Shown in pieces: positions 23,689-33,444 of a stretch of 64,000 nt of DNA. The notes under the pieces are model-generated. The model worked only from the letters and a program-made list of their open reading frames with translations. It made no database searches and was not told where the DNA came from. Each line of letters opens with the position of its first letter. The first letter of the stretch is position 1. This stretch comes from Sandaracinus sp964481145 (GTDB lineage Bacteria; Myxococcota_A; Polyangia; Polyangiales; Sandaracinaceae): contig CAYZTA010000033.1 of the NCBI GenBank assembly GCA_964481145.1, forward strand, positions 1 through 64,000, read 5' to 3'. The position numbers were made by a program, and so were the translations under genes.

Positions 23689-26600
23689 ACCGCACGGAAA
23701 AAATGGAGAGACTGCTCGATGACCTCGCGCCTCTGGTCGATGGGGATCGCGAGGCGCAGAATCGCCACGCCGATCTTCTCGCAGAGGACGACGAAGCGCG
23801 CGACATCAAACACGAGGCGAGAGAGATCGCTGAGCAGATCGCAAAGGCCGGTGCGGATTACGCGCCTCCTGCCGACTTCGAAACGAGGCTGATGGCTGCG
23901 CTCGATGGGCGAGGCGAGCGTCGCGTCGCGCCGACGGAAACGATGCCATCCGCTCCTCGTCCCAGCGCCTCCACACGCACACCGGAGACCAAAGCACCTT
24001 CGACGCCGACCGCGAAGAAGGGTGGGCGCCTCGTCTTTCTTGGTTTGATCGGTGTGGCGGCCGCCGCCGCATTCTTCGTGATGTTCACGCCATCAGAACA
24101 AGTCGAGCCACGCTCGACCCAGAACGGCGACATGCAAACGCCGGTGATTGCGAACGCGACGTCGGCGCGCATCACCACCATCGCGCGTGCATCGTCCGAT
24201 GCGAGCTCCACGGGCATCGAGATCCGCAATGCCAGCGGCAGTTGGCAAAGCGCGAATGCCGACACGATCGTGAACGCGGGCGAGAGCATTCGCACCGATG
24301 CACGCACGCGGGTGCGCCTCGTGCTCTCGGATGACTCGGAGATGGTGCTCAACCATTCGACGGAGCTTCGCTTCGATCGAGAACAGCCGAGGCGCTTCGA
24401 ATTGCCGGAAGGCGAAGTGCTCGCGGATGTCGCGCATCTCGATGTAGGACCAAACCTCACGATCACCGTGCCCACCGGGCGCGTCGAAGTGATCGGCACG
24501 AAATTCGTGCTCTCCGCGATGCCTGATGCGGCGAGCGTGCGTGTCACGCGGGGCGCGGTTCGTGTGCACGGATCGGCGGGGCAGAGTCGCGAGGTCAAAG
24601 AAGGAGAGGAAGGTGTTCTGCGACGTGAGAGTGCACCTCAAGTGGCCCCCGTCATGGAGCTCGCGCGCGCCCTTGCTTGGGCAGACCTCGAAAATCACGG
24701 AGTGATGCAAGACCAGTCCGAGGCCACATTGCCTGGGATCGGATCACTTCGCGCCCGTCGCCCGGGTGAGCGCGAAGATCGCGAACGGCCGCTTGGCCTT
24801 GCGCGTCACGACGTTCGTGTGCGGATCGTGGGCAACGTCGCACGCACCGAAATCGAAGAGGTCTTTCGTAACGATTCGGATCAGGTGCTCGAAGGTATCT
24901 ATCGATTTCCGCTGCCGAGCGATGCCCAAATCGCGCGCCTCGCGCTCGACGTCGACGGAGCCATGGTCGAAGGCGCGTTCGTCGCGCGTGAACGAGCGCA
25001 ACGCATCTGGCGCGGCGTCATCCGCAACGCGACCGCCGTGAACGAACGGAGGCCCAACGAAGAGTTCATCTGGGTTCCGGGACCGTGGCGGGATCCGGCG
25101 CTGCTCGAATGGCAACGAGGCGGACAGTTCGAGCTGCGCATCTTCCCGATCCCAGCGCATGGCGAGCGACGGGTCGTCATCGCCTATACACAAGTGATCT
25201 CACCACGCACCGAAGGTCGTCGCTACGTCTATCCGCTCGCGCACTCGAATGACGACAGCCTGCGCGTGGGTGAGTTCTCGGTCGATGTGCGCGTCGCGAA
25301 TGCAGAACGTGCGGTCGCGAATGGATACGAGCTCGCGACGACGCCTGAAGGCGATGCGACACGGCTGCGCCTCTCCGAGCGAGGCTTTCGCCCGAATGGC
25401 GATCTGGTGATCGACTACAAGCTCTCAGATGGCGAGCGCGAGCTCTCGTTCTGGACCTACCAAGGCGCGGCTGCAGCCGCCCCTGCGGCTCAAAGCCGCG
25501 ACCAAGACCGCGAAGTCATCGACCTCCAAAGGCGGATCGCGAGCGATGATCGAGGCTATGTCGCATTCGCGTTGCGACCACGGCTCCCTCCTCGCAGTCA
25601 GGGGCAGAGCCGCGACTACGTCATCACCCTCGACTCGAGTCAATCGATGGTGGGAGAGCGCTGGGAGCGCGCCCTTCGGCTCGCCCTCGGCATCATCTCC
25701 GAAATGGATCGTCGCGATCGGTTCACTGTGCTCGCGTGCGACTACGAGTGTCGTTCGATGGAGGGCACGGCCGAAGGTGCGCGGATGCGCACGCCGAGCG
25801 CAACCGAAGTGCAAGCCGTGGGGAGTTGGCTCGAGCGGATCGAACCCGCAGGAGCTTCGGATTTGATCGCCACGATGCGGGCCGTGGCGCGACGCTCGCG
25901 TGACAGCGCCCGGCAAGCGCACGTGCTCTACATCGGGGACGGAATCGCGTCGGTGGGCCATCGAGCAGCGGGCGCGCTCGCGGCCGAGGCCGGCCGGATC
26001 ACGGAGCGTGAGCGAGTCAGTTTCACCACCGTCGGCATCGGCAGCGACGCAGACTCAGTGACGCTTTCAGCCATCGCGCGCGCAGGCGGAGGACATTACG
26101 TTCCCTTCGTCCCCGGACAGCGCGCTGCCCTCGCTGCATTGAGCGTGCTCGAGACCACGTACGGAGTGTCCTTGCGGGATGCACGGCTCACCTTGCCAGA
26201 TGGTTTGGTCGAGGTGGCGCCGGCGACATTGCCGACCATTCGCGCCGGCGAAGAAGTGATTGTCACGGCGAGAATGGCGCGCTCGGAAGTGGACGGTGAA
26301 GTCGTGCTGCGTGGCACGGTGGGTGGCGAGGCGTTCGAGCAACGTTATCCCGTTCGCCTCGTTCCGAGCACGAATGCGGGCAATCTCTTCGTGCCGACGC
26401 TCTGGGCCGCGCGCACCATCGAACAGCTCGAACTCGACAATCGCGGCGAGAACGAGGCGCGTGTGGTGGCGCTCAGCAAAGCGTATTCGGTGATGTCGCG
26501 CGCGACCTCGCTCCTCGTGCTCGAGAGCGAAGCGATGTTCCGCGCGTTTGGCATCGACCGAGTTGAACAAGTCGCGCAGTGGACGGGCGAAGAGGACATC

Positions 26601-27845
26601 GAGAGCGGCGGCACTGAAGGCTCGATCGGAGATGCGGACATGATCGCGGGAGCCGCAGAGGCAGCCCAAATGGGCATTGGCTCTGGCTCCGGCATGGAAA
26701 GCATGCGCTCGATGGGCGGAGCGGCAGCCCCGCGTGAATCAGCGGCGGCCCCGCGCGCGCGAGCAGAGACCGCAGCCCCTCTACGCCGCACGAGAGCGGC
26801 TGCACCCGCGGCTGCGCCACCTGTCGAGCAGCCGTCCGCTGATATGTCGCGCGATGACTTCGAGGCTCAATGGTCACGTCCCTCACCAGTCACCACACCT
26901 CCTCAGCCTCGACCGGGGCAATGGATGCGTCGCGTCTGGGTTCGCGTCGGCGAAATCCGCACCGATGGCACGCCCAGTTTCCGCGAGCAAGAACAAGCGC
27001 GGATCGCAGAAGAGAGCTTGCGCCAACAACCTGACAGTCGCGATCGCACCCGCGCGGCCGTGCGTGCTCTCTCACGTGCAGGAAACCTCGAACGCGCGCT
27101 CGAATTGGCGGAAGCATGGTTCGCACGCGATCGATTGGACGTCGATGCGCTCGTGGCTCGAGCTGATTTGCTCGCACGCCTCGGTCGTTCGAGCGAAGCG
27201 CTGCGCCTCTTGACGGGTGTCGTGGATTTGCGTCCCGACGACGTGGCACTGCAAACACGGCTCGCCAGCGCCTTCGAACGCTCGGGAGACGAAGCACGCG
27301 CCTGTGCACACCGCGTCGCGCTCGCCGAGATCCGAAAAGAAGACGCGGCGACCGTGGCGAATGCCGTGCGCTGCGAGAGGGGGCTCGCACATCGTGAGCT
27401 CGCCGATCTCCTCCTCGGATCAGTGCGTGAAGAGCGTGTACGGAGCCGTGCGTCCTCTCTCGCGAATGCACCTGCCGAGTCTCGAACACCGCGAGGAGAG
27501 CTGATGATCGAGGCGAGTTGGCCGGGTGGCGACGACATCGATGTGGCCCTCATCGCACCCGATGGCTCTCGTCTGTCGTGGATGGGTGGCCGCACGACGA
27601 TCGTCGGAAGCGACGTGCGTTCTTCGGGGCGCGAGACGCTCGGCCTTCGCACGGCAAGTGCCGGCCAATACCTCGTCGAAGTCACACGTACGACGCCGAA
27701 CGCAGAAGGGACCTTGCGCGGAACCCTCCGCATCCGTGCCTTGGACGAGACACGGACCATTCCTTTCGTCATCGGGGACGAAGAGCACCAAAGCGTGGCG
27801 CGGGTGGTGGTTCGCCGCGAGAGCCGTCTCGAACCCGTGCGATGA
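23685..27845 (+). CDS. Giant FecR-VIT-VWA-TPR membrane protein coupled to an ECF sigma factor
   Basis: A 1386-residue protein with this order: a cytoplasmic head (about 1-110), a membrane helix (LVFLGLIGVAAAAAFFVMF, about 120-140), a FecR-like periplasmic domain (about 170-310; LRFDREQPRRFELPEGEVLA, GRVEVIGTKFVL), a VIT domain (about 370-500; RTEIEEVFRNDSDQVLEGIY, then RFPLP), a VWA domain (about 640-810; MIDAS DSSQS in ITLDSSQSMVGERW), an Ala/Met-rich linker, TPR-like helices, and a C-terminal DUF2135-like sandwich (SWPGGDDIDVALIAPDGSRL). FecR proteins transmit envelope signals to sigma factors, and the ATGA overlap supports a role as sigma regulator. VIT plus VWA suggests ligand or matrix binding outside. 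A frame extending upstream to 23601 is out of place because it would overlap the sigma gene. Confidence 0.85.
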   Translation: MNRTEKMERLLDDLAPLVDGDREAQNRHADLLAEDDEARDIKHEAREIAEQIAKAGADYAPPADFETRLMAALDGRGERRVAPTETMPSAPRPSASTRTPETKAPSTPTAKKGGRLVFLGLIGVAAAAAFFVMFTPSEQVEPRSTQNGDMQTPVIANATSARITTIARASSDASSTGIEIRNASGSWQSANADTIVNAGESIRTDARTRVRLVLSDDSEMVLNHSTELRFDREQPRRFELPEGEVLADVAHLDVGPNLTITVPTGRVEVIGTKFVLSAMPDAASVRVTRGAVRVHGSAGQSREVKEGEEGVLRRESAPQVAPVMELARALAWADLENHGVMQDQSEATLPGIGSLRARRPGEREDRERPLGLARHDVRVRIVGNVARTEIEEVFRNDSDQVLEGIYRFPLPSDAQIARLALDVDGAMVEGAFVARERAQRIWRGVIRNATAVNERRPNEEFIWVPGPWRDPALLEWQRGGQFELRIFPIPAHGERRVVIAYTQVISPRTEGRRYVYPLAHSNDDSLRVGEFSVDVRVANAERAVANGYELATTPEGDATRLRLSERGFRPNGDLVIDYKLSDGERELSFWTYQGAAAAAPAAQSRDQDREVIDLQRRIASDDRGYVAFALRPRLPPRSQGQSRDYVITLDSSQSMVGERWERALRLALGIISEMDRRDRFTVLACDYECRSMEGTAEGARMRTPSATEVQAVGSWLERIEPAGASDLIATMRAVARRSRDSARQAHVLYIGDGIASVGHRAAGALAAEAGRITERERVSFTTVGIGSDADSVTLSAIARAGGGHYVPFVPGQRAALAALSVLETTYGVSLRDARLTLPDGLVEVAPATLPTIRAGEEVIVTARMARSEVDGEVVLRGTVGGEAFEQRYPVRLVPSTNAGNLFVPTLWAARTIEQLELDNRGENEARVVALSKAYSVMSRATSLLVLESEAMFRAFGIDRVEQVAQWTGEEDIESGGTEGSIGDADMIAGAAEAAQMGIGSGSGMESMRSMGGAAAPRESAAAPRARAETAAPLRRTRAAAPAAAPPVEQPSADMSRDDFEAQWSRPSPVTTPPQPRPGQWMRRVWVRVGEIRTDGTPSFREQEQARIAEESLRQQPDSRDRTRAAVRALSRAGNLERALELAEAWFARDRLDVDALVARADLLARLGRSSEALRLLTGVVDLRPDDVALQTRLASAFERSGDEARACAHRVALAEIRKEDAATVANAVRCERGLAHRELADLLLGSVREERVRSRASSLANAPAESRTPRGELMIEASWPGGDDIDVALIAPDGSRLSWMGGRTTIVGSDVRSSGRETLGLRTASAGQYLVEVTRTTPNAEGTLRGTLRIRALDETRTIPFVIGDEEHQSVARVVVRRESRLEPVR

Positions 27846-27894
27846 CAGGAATTTTATAGATCGATCACATCGCGAAATCACAGCTCAATCATCG

Positions 27895-30800
27895 TCAACG
27901 ACGATATGAGGCAACCGTGTCAGAAAAATCTGGAGGCTCGAGCTCTCTCGCGAGCCCGTCGCAAATCGCCGGATCGATATCGCGCGCAGGCTCGATCATG
28001 ATCGCAATCCCCGCAACGGCTCCAGAACGACGACGCAGCATCAACGATCGATACCGAGAATCGTGGGTGGTCACACCACTTTGGGTGCGCACGGCCTCGC
28101 GCAATTGCTCTATCGTCACGGGCGACTCCCCTTCCCCTCGAGAGGCTTCGAGCGAAACGCGATCGCCCCGCACGAAGTAAAGATGCCCAGCTTGGGCGCC
28201 CGTCGCCTGAATCAAAATCTCGAGCGCGCGCGCAACTCGCTCGACACGATGATGACAACCCGCAAGCAGCTCATGCTGGGTTGCGACGTCGGCCATCGTC
28301 GCCTCCCCGCCGCTTTCATTGACGCTGGGCGCCACGGAAAGCCTCGTTCCCTCGATGAGCTCAGCAAGACGGCTCGCACTCGCGATCAAAGCTGGGTTTC
28401 CCGTGGGCATGAACCAGTGCTTCGTGCGCTCCAAATGGTATCGAGCACCCACCAAGTCCTCCGCGGTGTGGGCCACTCGCGCACGCGCCTCGTGCAGAGA
28501 TCCACAAAGCATCGGACTTGCGATCCGAGCAGCCTCTTCGATCGCCTCGTCGAGGCGTTCCGCAGCGCGTTCGGTCTCGCCATCGGCGGCCTCTGCGAGA
28601 GCGAGCGCCCGTTGGCTTCGAAAAAGCGCAATCGTTTGTCCGAAATCAGGATCACTCGCTGCCGCAATGCCTTCGGTCGCGACACGCCGTGCCTCTCGCG
28701 GATTTCCGTTCGCGAGATGCGCCTCCGCCAAGGCTGCGAGCGCGGGCAATCGCACGAGATGATTGTCCTCGGAGAGCGAGAGCGCTCGCTCGATATCGAC
28801 GATCGCATGGGCCGCGTCTCCCGTCTCTCGACGATATTCGCCACTGGCCAACGCGAGCGCTGGCTCGAATTTACATCCTTCCCGAATCAATCGTTCGAGT
28901 TGTTCGATCGCACCACGGAGTCCCACCACGTCGCGCGTCATCGCGTACGCGAAACTCGAAGCAATCGCGAGCCAAGCTTCCATTTGCCAAACAGATCCGA
29001 GTCGAACGAGCAAGAGCTCGGCCTGCTTCTGGTATTCGAGTGCCCGTGATTCTTCCCCACGGCTGCGGTGATATGCGATGCGGGCCTGCAGATCTCCAAG
29101 TTCGAAAAACTTGAGCTCGAGTCGCCTGACCTCCCGAAGTGCGTCCTCGAAGGTGGGGTTTTGCTCGGCGACTCGGTCGAGCACATCCATGAAACGCGCA
29201 GCCCCTTCGGCTGCGCGCATGTCCATCTCATCGACAGGGATGGGAGCGAGTCGCCATCTCCCCGACTCGAGAATGCGCAAGATGTCGCGCACATCGCGGC
29301 GCAAGGCTCCGAAATTTCCGCTCGCGAGCCACACCATGCAGCGAGTCAAAAGATGCGTTGCTCTCAGAATGCCTTTCTCAATCACAGAGAGGGGCGTGAG
29401 GATCGTGAGCACTCGCTTGAGCTCACGGAGGTCCCACGACGTCGCATGGATGCCTGCCGCGAAGGCCACGGCCAAGAAGAGTTGAGCGATGGCCGCGAAA
29501 GGAGAAGGGCCTCGTCGTCCACGAGGCGCAAAAAGCCACGCAACCATTGCAACCGAGATCCCGATGGCGAGCGCGAACGGACGTCCGATCACAGAGAGGC
29601 GTTCGGCTATCGCGAGCCCCGAATAAAGTCGCAAGGATTGAAGAGCCGGCTCTTCATAGCGGAGCGCGAGTTCACGCTCTGACATGAGGCCCACGAAAAG
29701 AAGCATCTGACAAATCTCCGCTCGCCGTCGCGCATCGCGCGGATGCGAATACGCCTCGAGGGCCGCTTCGAGGGGAGTTCGTGCTTCCCGAAATGCATGC
29801 GCCTGGTAGAGCTCTTTTCCCGCCGCCTCGAGCAGCGGCGCGGCCGCGGCCAAATCGCCACCACGCAGCAAATGCCAGCCCACCTGGGCGCGAAGGGCTG
29901 GGGGCACCACGCCCTTGGGCGCGAGATGTTTTGCGATTCGCAAATGAAGCTCGCGCGCGCGCTCTTGACCAATCCCGCGGAGCACCGCCTCACGATAACC
30001 ATCGTGCCGAAACCGATAGCTCCCCGTCCCCGACACGATCACTTCGCTTTGTCCGAGCTCATCGAGTGCGACGAAGATCGAATCGAGCTCATCATTGTCC
30101 GCCAGCTCGACACAATCCCGCAAACCGAGCGGATTCCCCACCATGGCGAGCACCTCGGAGATCGCCCGTGCCGCAGGCGACAATGCCGCGATTCGCTCGT
30201 TCAGCGTTTCAGCGAGGTCCGCGGGCAATGCGATCTCGGCCCCTGGATCGATCGCCCACATTCCATCGATGTATCGGACAGCTCCACGCCGAACCATCTC
30301 CTTCGCAAACTCGACGCAAAGAAGAGGGCTCCCGCTCGCGCGGTTCGCGAGTTTCTGTGCGAGTCGCTGTGTGTTGGGGACTTCACCGAATAGTGCCGTG
30401 ACGAGCCCCTCGACCTCTCCCACTTCGAGCCCGCGGAGCCGAAGAAGCTCGGATGCTGCTTTGAGCGTCGCGATCGCATCCGTCGCGCGCACCGGTTCAT
30501 CGGTGCGTAAAGTGCTCACCAAAAGCAGGCGAAAATCGTGTGCATCATGCGCAACCGACGCAAGGACCGCCGCCGATGCATCATCACAACGCTGCAGGTC
30601 CTCCACGAGCAGAACGAGCCAAAGCCGACGTGTGGTCGCCGTCATCCATGCGTGCAGGGCTGCCTGAATGCGCATACGACGTTCGGCCGGGTCACGACCA
30701 AGGTGCGCGGATTGAACATTTCCGAAACGCTCTCGAATCAACGTAGGAAGCGCACGGACGAGAATCGAAGCATAGGGACGCGCGGCTTCGATGGCGTGCG

Positions 30801-31917
30801 ATCCACCGATGTCGAAGAGAGCGCGCGCAAGCACATTGATCGTTCCATAGGGCCGCGCATCATCGTCGTGTCGTTCAGCTGCGACGACGGTGGCTCCTGC
30901 CACTTGCGCGCGCACCGAGATTTCTCGAAGCAGTCGACTCTTGCCCATTCCCGATGGCGCTTCGATGAGCAAGGCGGCTCCTTCTCCACGCGCCGACTGA
31001 TGAATCGCGTGATCCGCCTTTGCCAGCTCCTCATCGCGACCCAAGAGGACACCGCTGGCCAAATACCCATGAACGGCTTCACTCGCAGGCAAAGCCGGCA
31101 GGTTGCCGGCAATCGTGAGTCGTTCGATGATCTCGGCCGCGGATGGTCGCGCCAAAGGGTCGAGACTGAGAAGAGCGAACACGAGATCTTCGATGGCCCG
31201 TGGCACCTCGACGCCGAGGGCGCCAAAGGAAGGCAATGGACGTTTCCACAACGCCTCGAGTTCATGAATCGTATGGGCGCGGTAGGCGGAACGTCCCGAG
31301 AGCAACCGATACGCGAGGGCACCGAAACCAAAAAGATCCACGCGATGATCGAGCGGGAGACCACGCAACACCTCGGGCGCGATATACGAAGGTGTTCCTG
31401 CGATATCGCCGGCGACTCCCGGTGTTGCGAGGATCCCGAAATCGATCAGTTTGGCGCGACCATCGGCCGTCCGGCGTACGTTGCGTGGCGCGAGATCTCG
31501 ATGGAGCAGCCCTCGTACGTGAAGAAATGCCAGCGCGCTCGCGACATCACGCAAAATGCTTGCGGCTTCGGCGATCGGTAGCCGCCCGGCGTCGTAGAGA
31601 TCGGCGCCGTCGAGAAGCTCCATCGTGTAGTACGGGCCGATCGAATCCACACCAAAATCGTGAACAGACACGATGCGTGGATGCCTGAGCCCAGAGAGGG
31701 TATGGAACTCTCTACGAAAACGCAGGCGTGCATTCTCATCCAGGGGGTCGGCGGCACTGCCTCCGAGCCGTTTGAGCGCGAGAAGGGCGCCGTTGGTCTG
31801 GTCGAGAACACGATACACACGCGCCATTCCCCCCGAGCCCAAGAGGCGCTCGATTCGGTAGCGCCCTGCGATCGTGGCGCCGACGTTTTCATCGTGACTC
31901 TGCGCGCGTGCCTTCAC
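27895..31917 (-). CDS. PknK-type protein kinase fused to an AAA/STAND ATPase and TPR region
   Basis: A 1340-residue signalling protein. The kinase domain (about 19-268) has GSGGMARV, Lys49 in ALLALKRL, HRDLAPRN at 139-146 and DFG at 159-161. An ATPase follows with Walker A EAPSGMGKS (319-327) and a LVLLVEDLQRCDD Walker-B-like motif. Then come a long helical TPR-like region containing two hydrophobic stretches (ALAIGISVAMVAWLF, IAQLFLAVAFAAGI) and a GAF-like C-terminus (RALEILIQATGAQAGHLYFV). The catalytic loop carries Ala where Ser/Thr kinases have Lys. Translation seems to begin at a GTG. It is convergent with the VWA gene and lies downstream of the MYXO-CTERM gene, separated by a hairpin. 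Confidence 0.85.
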   Translation of the reverse strand: MKARAQSHDENVGATIAGRYRIERLLGSGGMARVYRVLDQTNGALLALKRLGGSAADPLDENARLRFRREFHTLSGLRHPRIVSVHDFGVDSIGPYYTMELLDGADLYDAGRLPIAEAASILRDVASALAFLHVRGLLHRDLAPRNVRRTADGRAKLIDFGILATPGVAGDIAGTPSYIAPEVLRGLPLDHRVDLFGFGALAYRLLSGRSAYRAHTIHELEALWKRPLPSFGALGVEVPRAIEDLVFALLSLDPLARPSAAEIIERLTIAGNLPALPASEAVHGYLASGVLLGRDEELAKADHAIHQSARGEGAALLIEAPSGMGKSRLLREISVRAQVAGATVVAAERHDDDARPYGTINVLARALFDIGGSHAIEAARPYASILVRALPTLIRERFGNVQSAHLGRDPAERRMRIQAALHAWMTATTRRLWLVLLVEDLQRCDDASAAVLASVAHDAHDFRLLLVSTLRTDEPVRATDAIATLKAASELLRLRGLEVGEVEGLVTALFGEVPNTQRLAQKLANRASGSPLLCVEFAKEMVRRGAVRYIDGMWAIDPGAEIALPADLAETLNERIAALSPAARAISEVLAMVGNPLGLRDCVELADNDELDSIFVALDELGQSEVIVSGTGSYRFRHDGYREAVLRGIGQERARELHLRIAKHLAPKGVVPPALRAQVGWHLLRGGDLAAAAPLLEAAGKELYQAHAFREARTPLEAALEAYSHPRDARRRAEICQMLLFVGLMSERELALRYEEPALQSLRLYSGLAIAERLSVIGRPFALAIGISVAMVAWLFAPRGRRGPSPFAAIAQLFLAVAFAAGIHATSWDLRELKRVLTILTPLSVIEKGILRATHLLTRCMVWLASGNFGALRRDVRDILRILESGRWRLAPIPVDEMDMRAAEGAARFMDVLDRVAEQNPTFEDALREVRRLELKFFELGDLQARIAYHRSRGEESRALEYQKQAELLLVRLGSVWQMEAWLAIASSFAYAMTRDVVGLRGAIEQLERLIREGCKFEPALALASGEYRRETGDAAHAIVDIERALSLSEDNHLVRLPALAALAEAHLANGNPREARRVATEGIAAASDPDFGQTIALFRSQRALALAEAADGETERAAERLDEAIEEAARIASPMLCGSLHEARARVAHTAEDLVGARYHLERTKHWFMPTGNPALIASASRLAELIEGTRLSVAPSVNESGGEATMADVATQHELLAGCHHRVERVARALEILIQATGAQAGHLYFVRGDRVSLEASRGEGESPVTIEQLREAVRTQSGVTTHDSRYRSLMLRRRSGAVAGIAIMIEPARDIDPAICDGLARELEPPDFSDTVASYRR

Positions 31918-31977
31918 GTCCTCGAATCATCGTACGAGATCGCCCCGTCACACGTCATCCTCGTCCTGCATAGAGAA

Positions 31978-32010
31978 ACGGGTGACGGTCCCGGACTGGG
32001 CGTCACCCGT
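31978..32010 (-). terminator. Strong hairpin terminator after the MYXO-CTERM gene
   Basis: ACGGGTGACG (31978-31987) and CGTCACCCGT (32001-32010) form a perfect 10-bp stem, with a further CCC/GGG pairing inside the loop. On the minus strand it is followed by a T-rich stretch (TTTCTC). It lies 19 bases beyond the stop at 32029. Confidence 0.7.
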
Positions 32011-32028
32011 TGTCTCACATGGGCTCTC

Positions 32029-33324
32029 TCACGATTGGCGTCGCTGCCGCCGTACGATCACCAAGCCCAAGAGGCCGATGAGAGCCAACGCCCCCACCCC
32101 GCTTTGGCCGGGAGCGCCTGCCGCACGGCAACTACAGCCTCCACCCGCAACCGCCGGGCCCCTACGCATCCCACTGTCTGCTGTCGTCGATGCATCCTCT
32201 TCCACGTCATTTCCTGCATCCCTTGGAGGACTGCCTGCATCGACCTCCTGCTCGCCCGCATCGACATCGATGCCAGCGTCGTCCAAGACATCACCAGCGT
32301 CGACATCACCCGCATCGACATCGACCCCCCCGTCGGCGAATCCGCCGTCAGAGTCGACGGTTCCCGCATCCGCGATGACTTCTTCGGCACACGTCGCATC
32401 ACATCCATCCCCAGCGTCGGTGTTCCCATCATCGCACGTCTCGCCGTGCTCCACATCGGGATGGCCATCTCCGCAAAAGGGCCCCGTCAAGCTCAACGAC
32501 ATGCTGCAATCGCTGTTGCACGCCATACACGTGGCCATTCCGTACGGACACATCGTCTCCGTCAGAACGTTGCCATCGTCACACACCTCTTCGCCCCCCA
32601 CCACTCCGTTTCCGCAACCGGTCCGTGCGACCACGACGTCATCGAGCGCGATCTCATCACGACTCCCGCTCCCCCCTGCGACGTCATCCAAAGCGAACAC
32701 GACAATCAAGTTCTCGTCTTCCGGAATCGCAACGGTGCTGAGATCGATCGTCGCGGTCCGCACCTCCGAAACCCACGAAGGCTCTTCCGCAGCGGCCAGG
32801 GGCGTCATCATGTCGAGGTCAGGAACGGCGATCTCCGCTCCATCCGATTCACGTACGACGCGGACCGTATGTTGGATGGAACGCCCACCATCGTTTCGAT
32901 AGAGAAACGTATAAGAGAGCTCGATCACACTGAGCGCTTCTCCCGTAGAGTTTCGCACCCGGAGCTGTAGCGTCCCAGGGGTGAAATCATCACCGCCCGG
33001 CTGCACTCCGAGCGAGGGATTGGCGCCGTGATCAAACGCGTACACACCGCCCGTCGTCACGCCACCAGGGCTCATCCCCCTCGCGTAATCACCTCCGATC
33101 GCAGTGCCGCCGAAGTCGAAACTCGGGTCGCTCGCGCCGGTTGCGATCCATTCGTTCGAGTCGAGCTGACCGGCATCCGGAGTTGGAGAAAACCCCGCCC
33201 CCGTAAAGCCCGAAAAATCGTAGCGGATGCTCGTCACGGTTTCGTCCAAAGCCTGCTGGGCAGCCACGGGTCGAGCCATGAGCGCAACTGCGCAACACAG
33301 GCTGGCGAGGACAATTTTCTTCAT
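32029..33324 (-). CDS. Secreted DUF4215-repeat protein with MYXO-CTERM-like sorting tail
   Basis: A 431-residue exported protein. It has a clear signal (KKIVLASLCCAVALMARPVA, then AQ), an N-terminal beta-rich domain of about 200 residues, and two Cys-rich DUF4215-type repeats (CGNGVVGGEEVCDDGN; CGDGHPDVEHGETCDDGN). A long Asp/Ala/Gly linker follows (about 315-375), then a tail GGGCSC with a hydrophobic helix (GALALIGLLGLVIVRR) and terminal Arg residues. That tail is the MYXO-CTERM layout, in which the Cys directs lipid-linked surface sorting in myxobacteria. A surface anchor role is likely; the N-terminal domain is not recognised. It is divergent from the kinase-PilZ gene across 120 bases. 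Confidence 0.85.
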   Translation of the reverse strand: MKKIVLASLCCAVALMARPVAAQQALDETVTSIRYDFSGFTGAGFSPTPDAGQLDSNEWIATGASDPSFDFGGTAIGGDYARGMSPGGVTTGGVYAFDHGANPSLGVQPGGDDFTPGTLQLRVRNSTGEALSVIELSYTFLYRNDGGRSIQHTVRVVRESDGAEIAVPDLDMMTPLAAAEEPSWVSEVRTATIDLSTVAIPEDENLIVVFALDDVAGGSGSRDEIALDDVVVARTGCGNGVVGGEEVCDDGNVLTETMCPYGMATCMACNSDCSMSLSLTGPFCGDGHPDVEHGETCDDGNTDAGDGCDATCAEEVIADAGTVDSDGGFADGGVDVDAGDVDAGDVLDDAGIDVDAGEQEVDAGSPPRDAGNDVEEDASTTADSGMRRGPAVAGGGCSCRAAGAPGQSGVGALALIGLLGLVIVRRQRRQS

Positions 33325-33444
33325 CTTCGTTAAGCTCCATTCCGTTTCACGCGAACCAACCGCTTTATTGCCGCGTTTCTCTCAAAGATCCAGAGGTTCT
33401 CGTAGATACTCAAGCTCGAAGGCACATCACACGAAAGATCGCAT

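Noticed and set aside
27891..27905. ATCGTC-AAC-GACGAT hairpin between convergent genes
   Set aside because: Only 6 bp, overlaps a stop codon and has no T-run; too weak to call a terminator.
32200..32370. GCATCGAC-rich simple repeat
   Set aside because: It encodes the Asp/Ala/Gly linker of the MYXO-CTERM protein and stays in frame.
31660..32970. 436-codon plus-strand frame
   Set aside because: Antisense across the kinase start, the terminator and the MYXO-CTERM gene.
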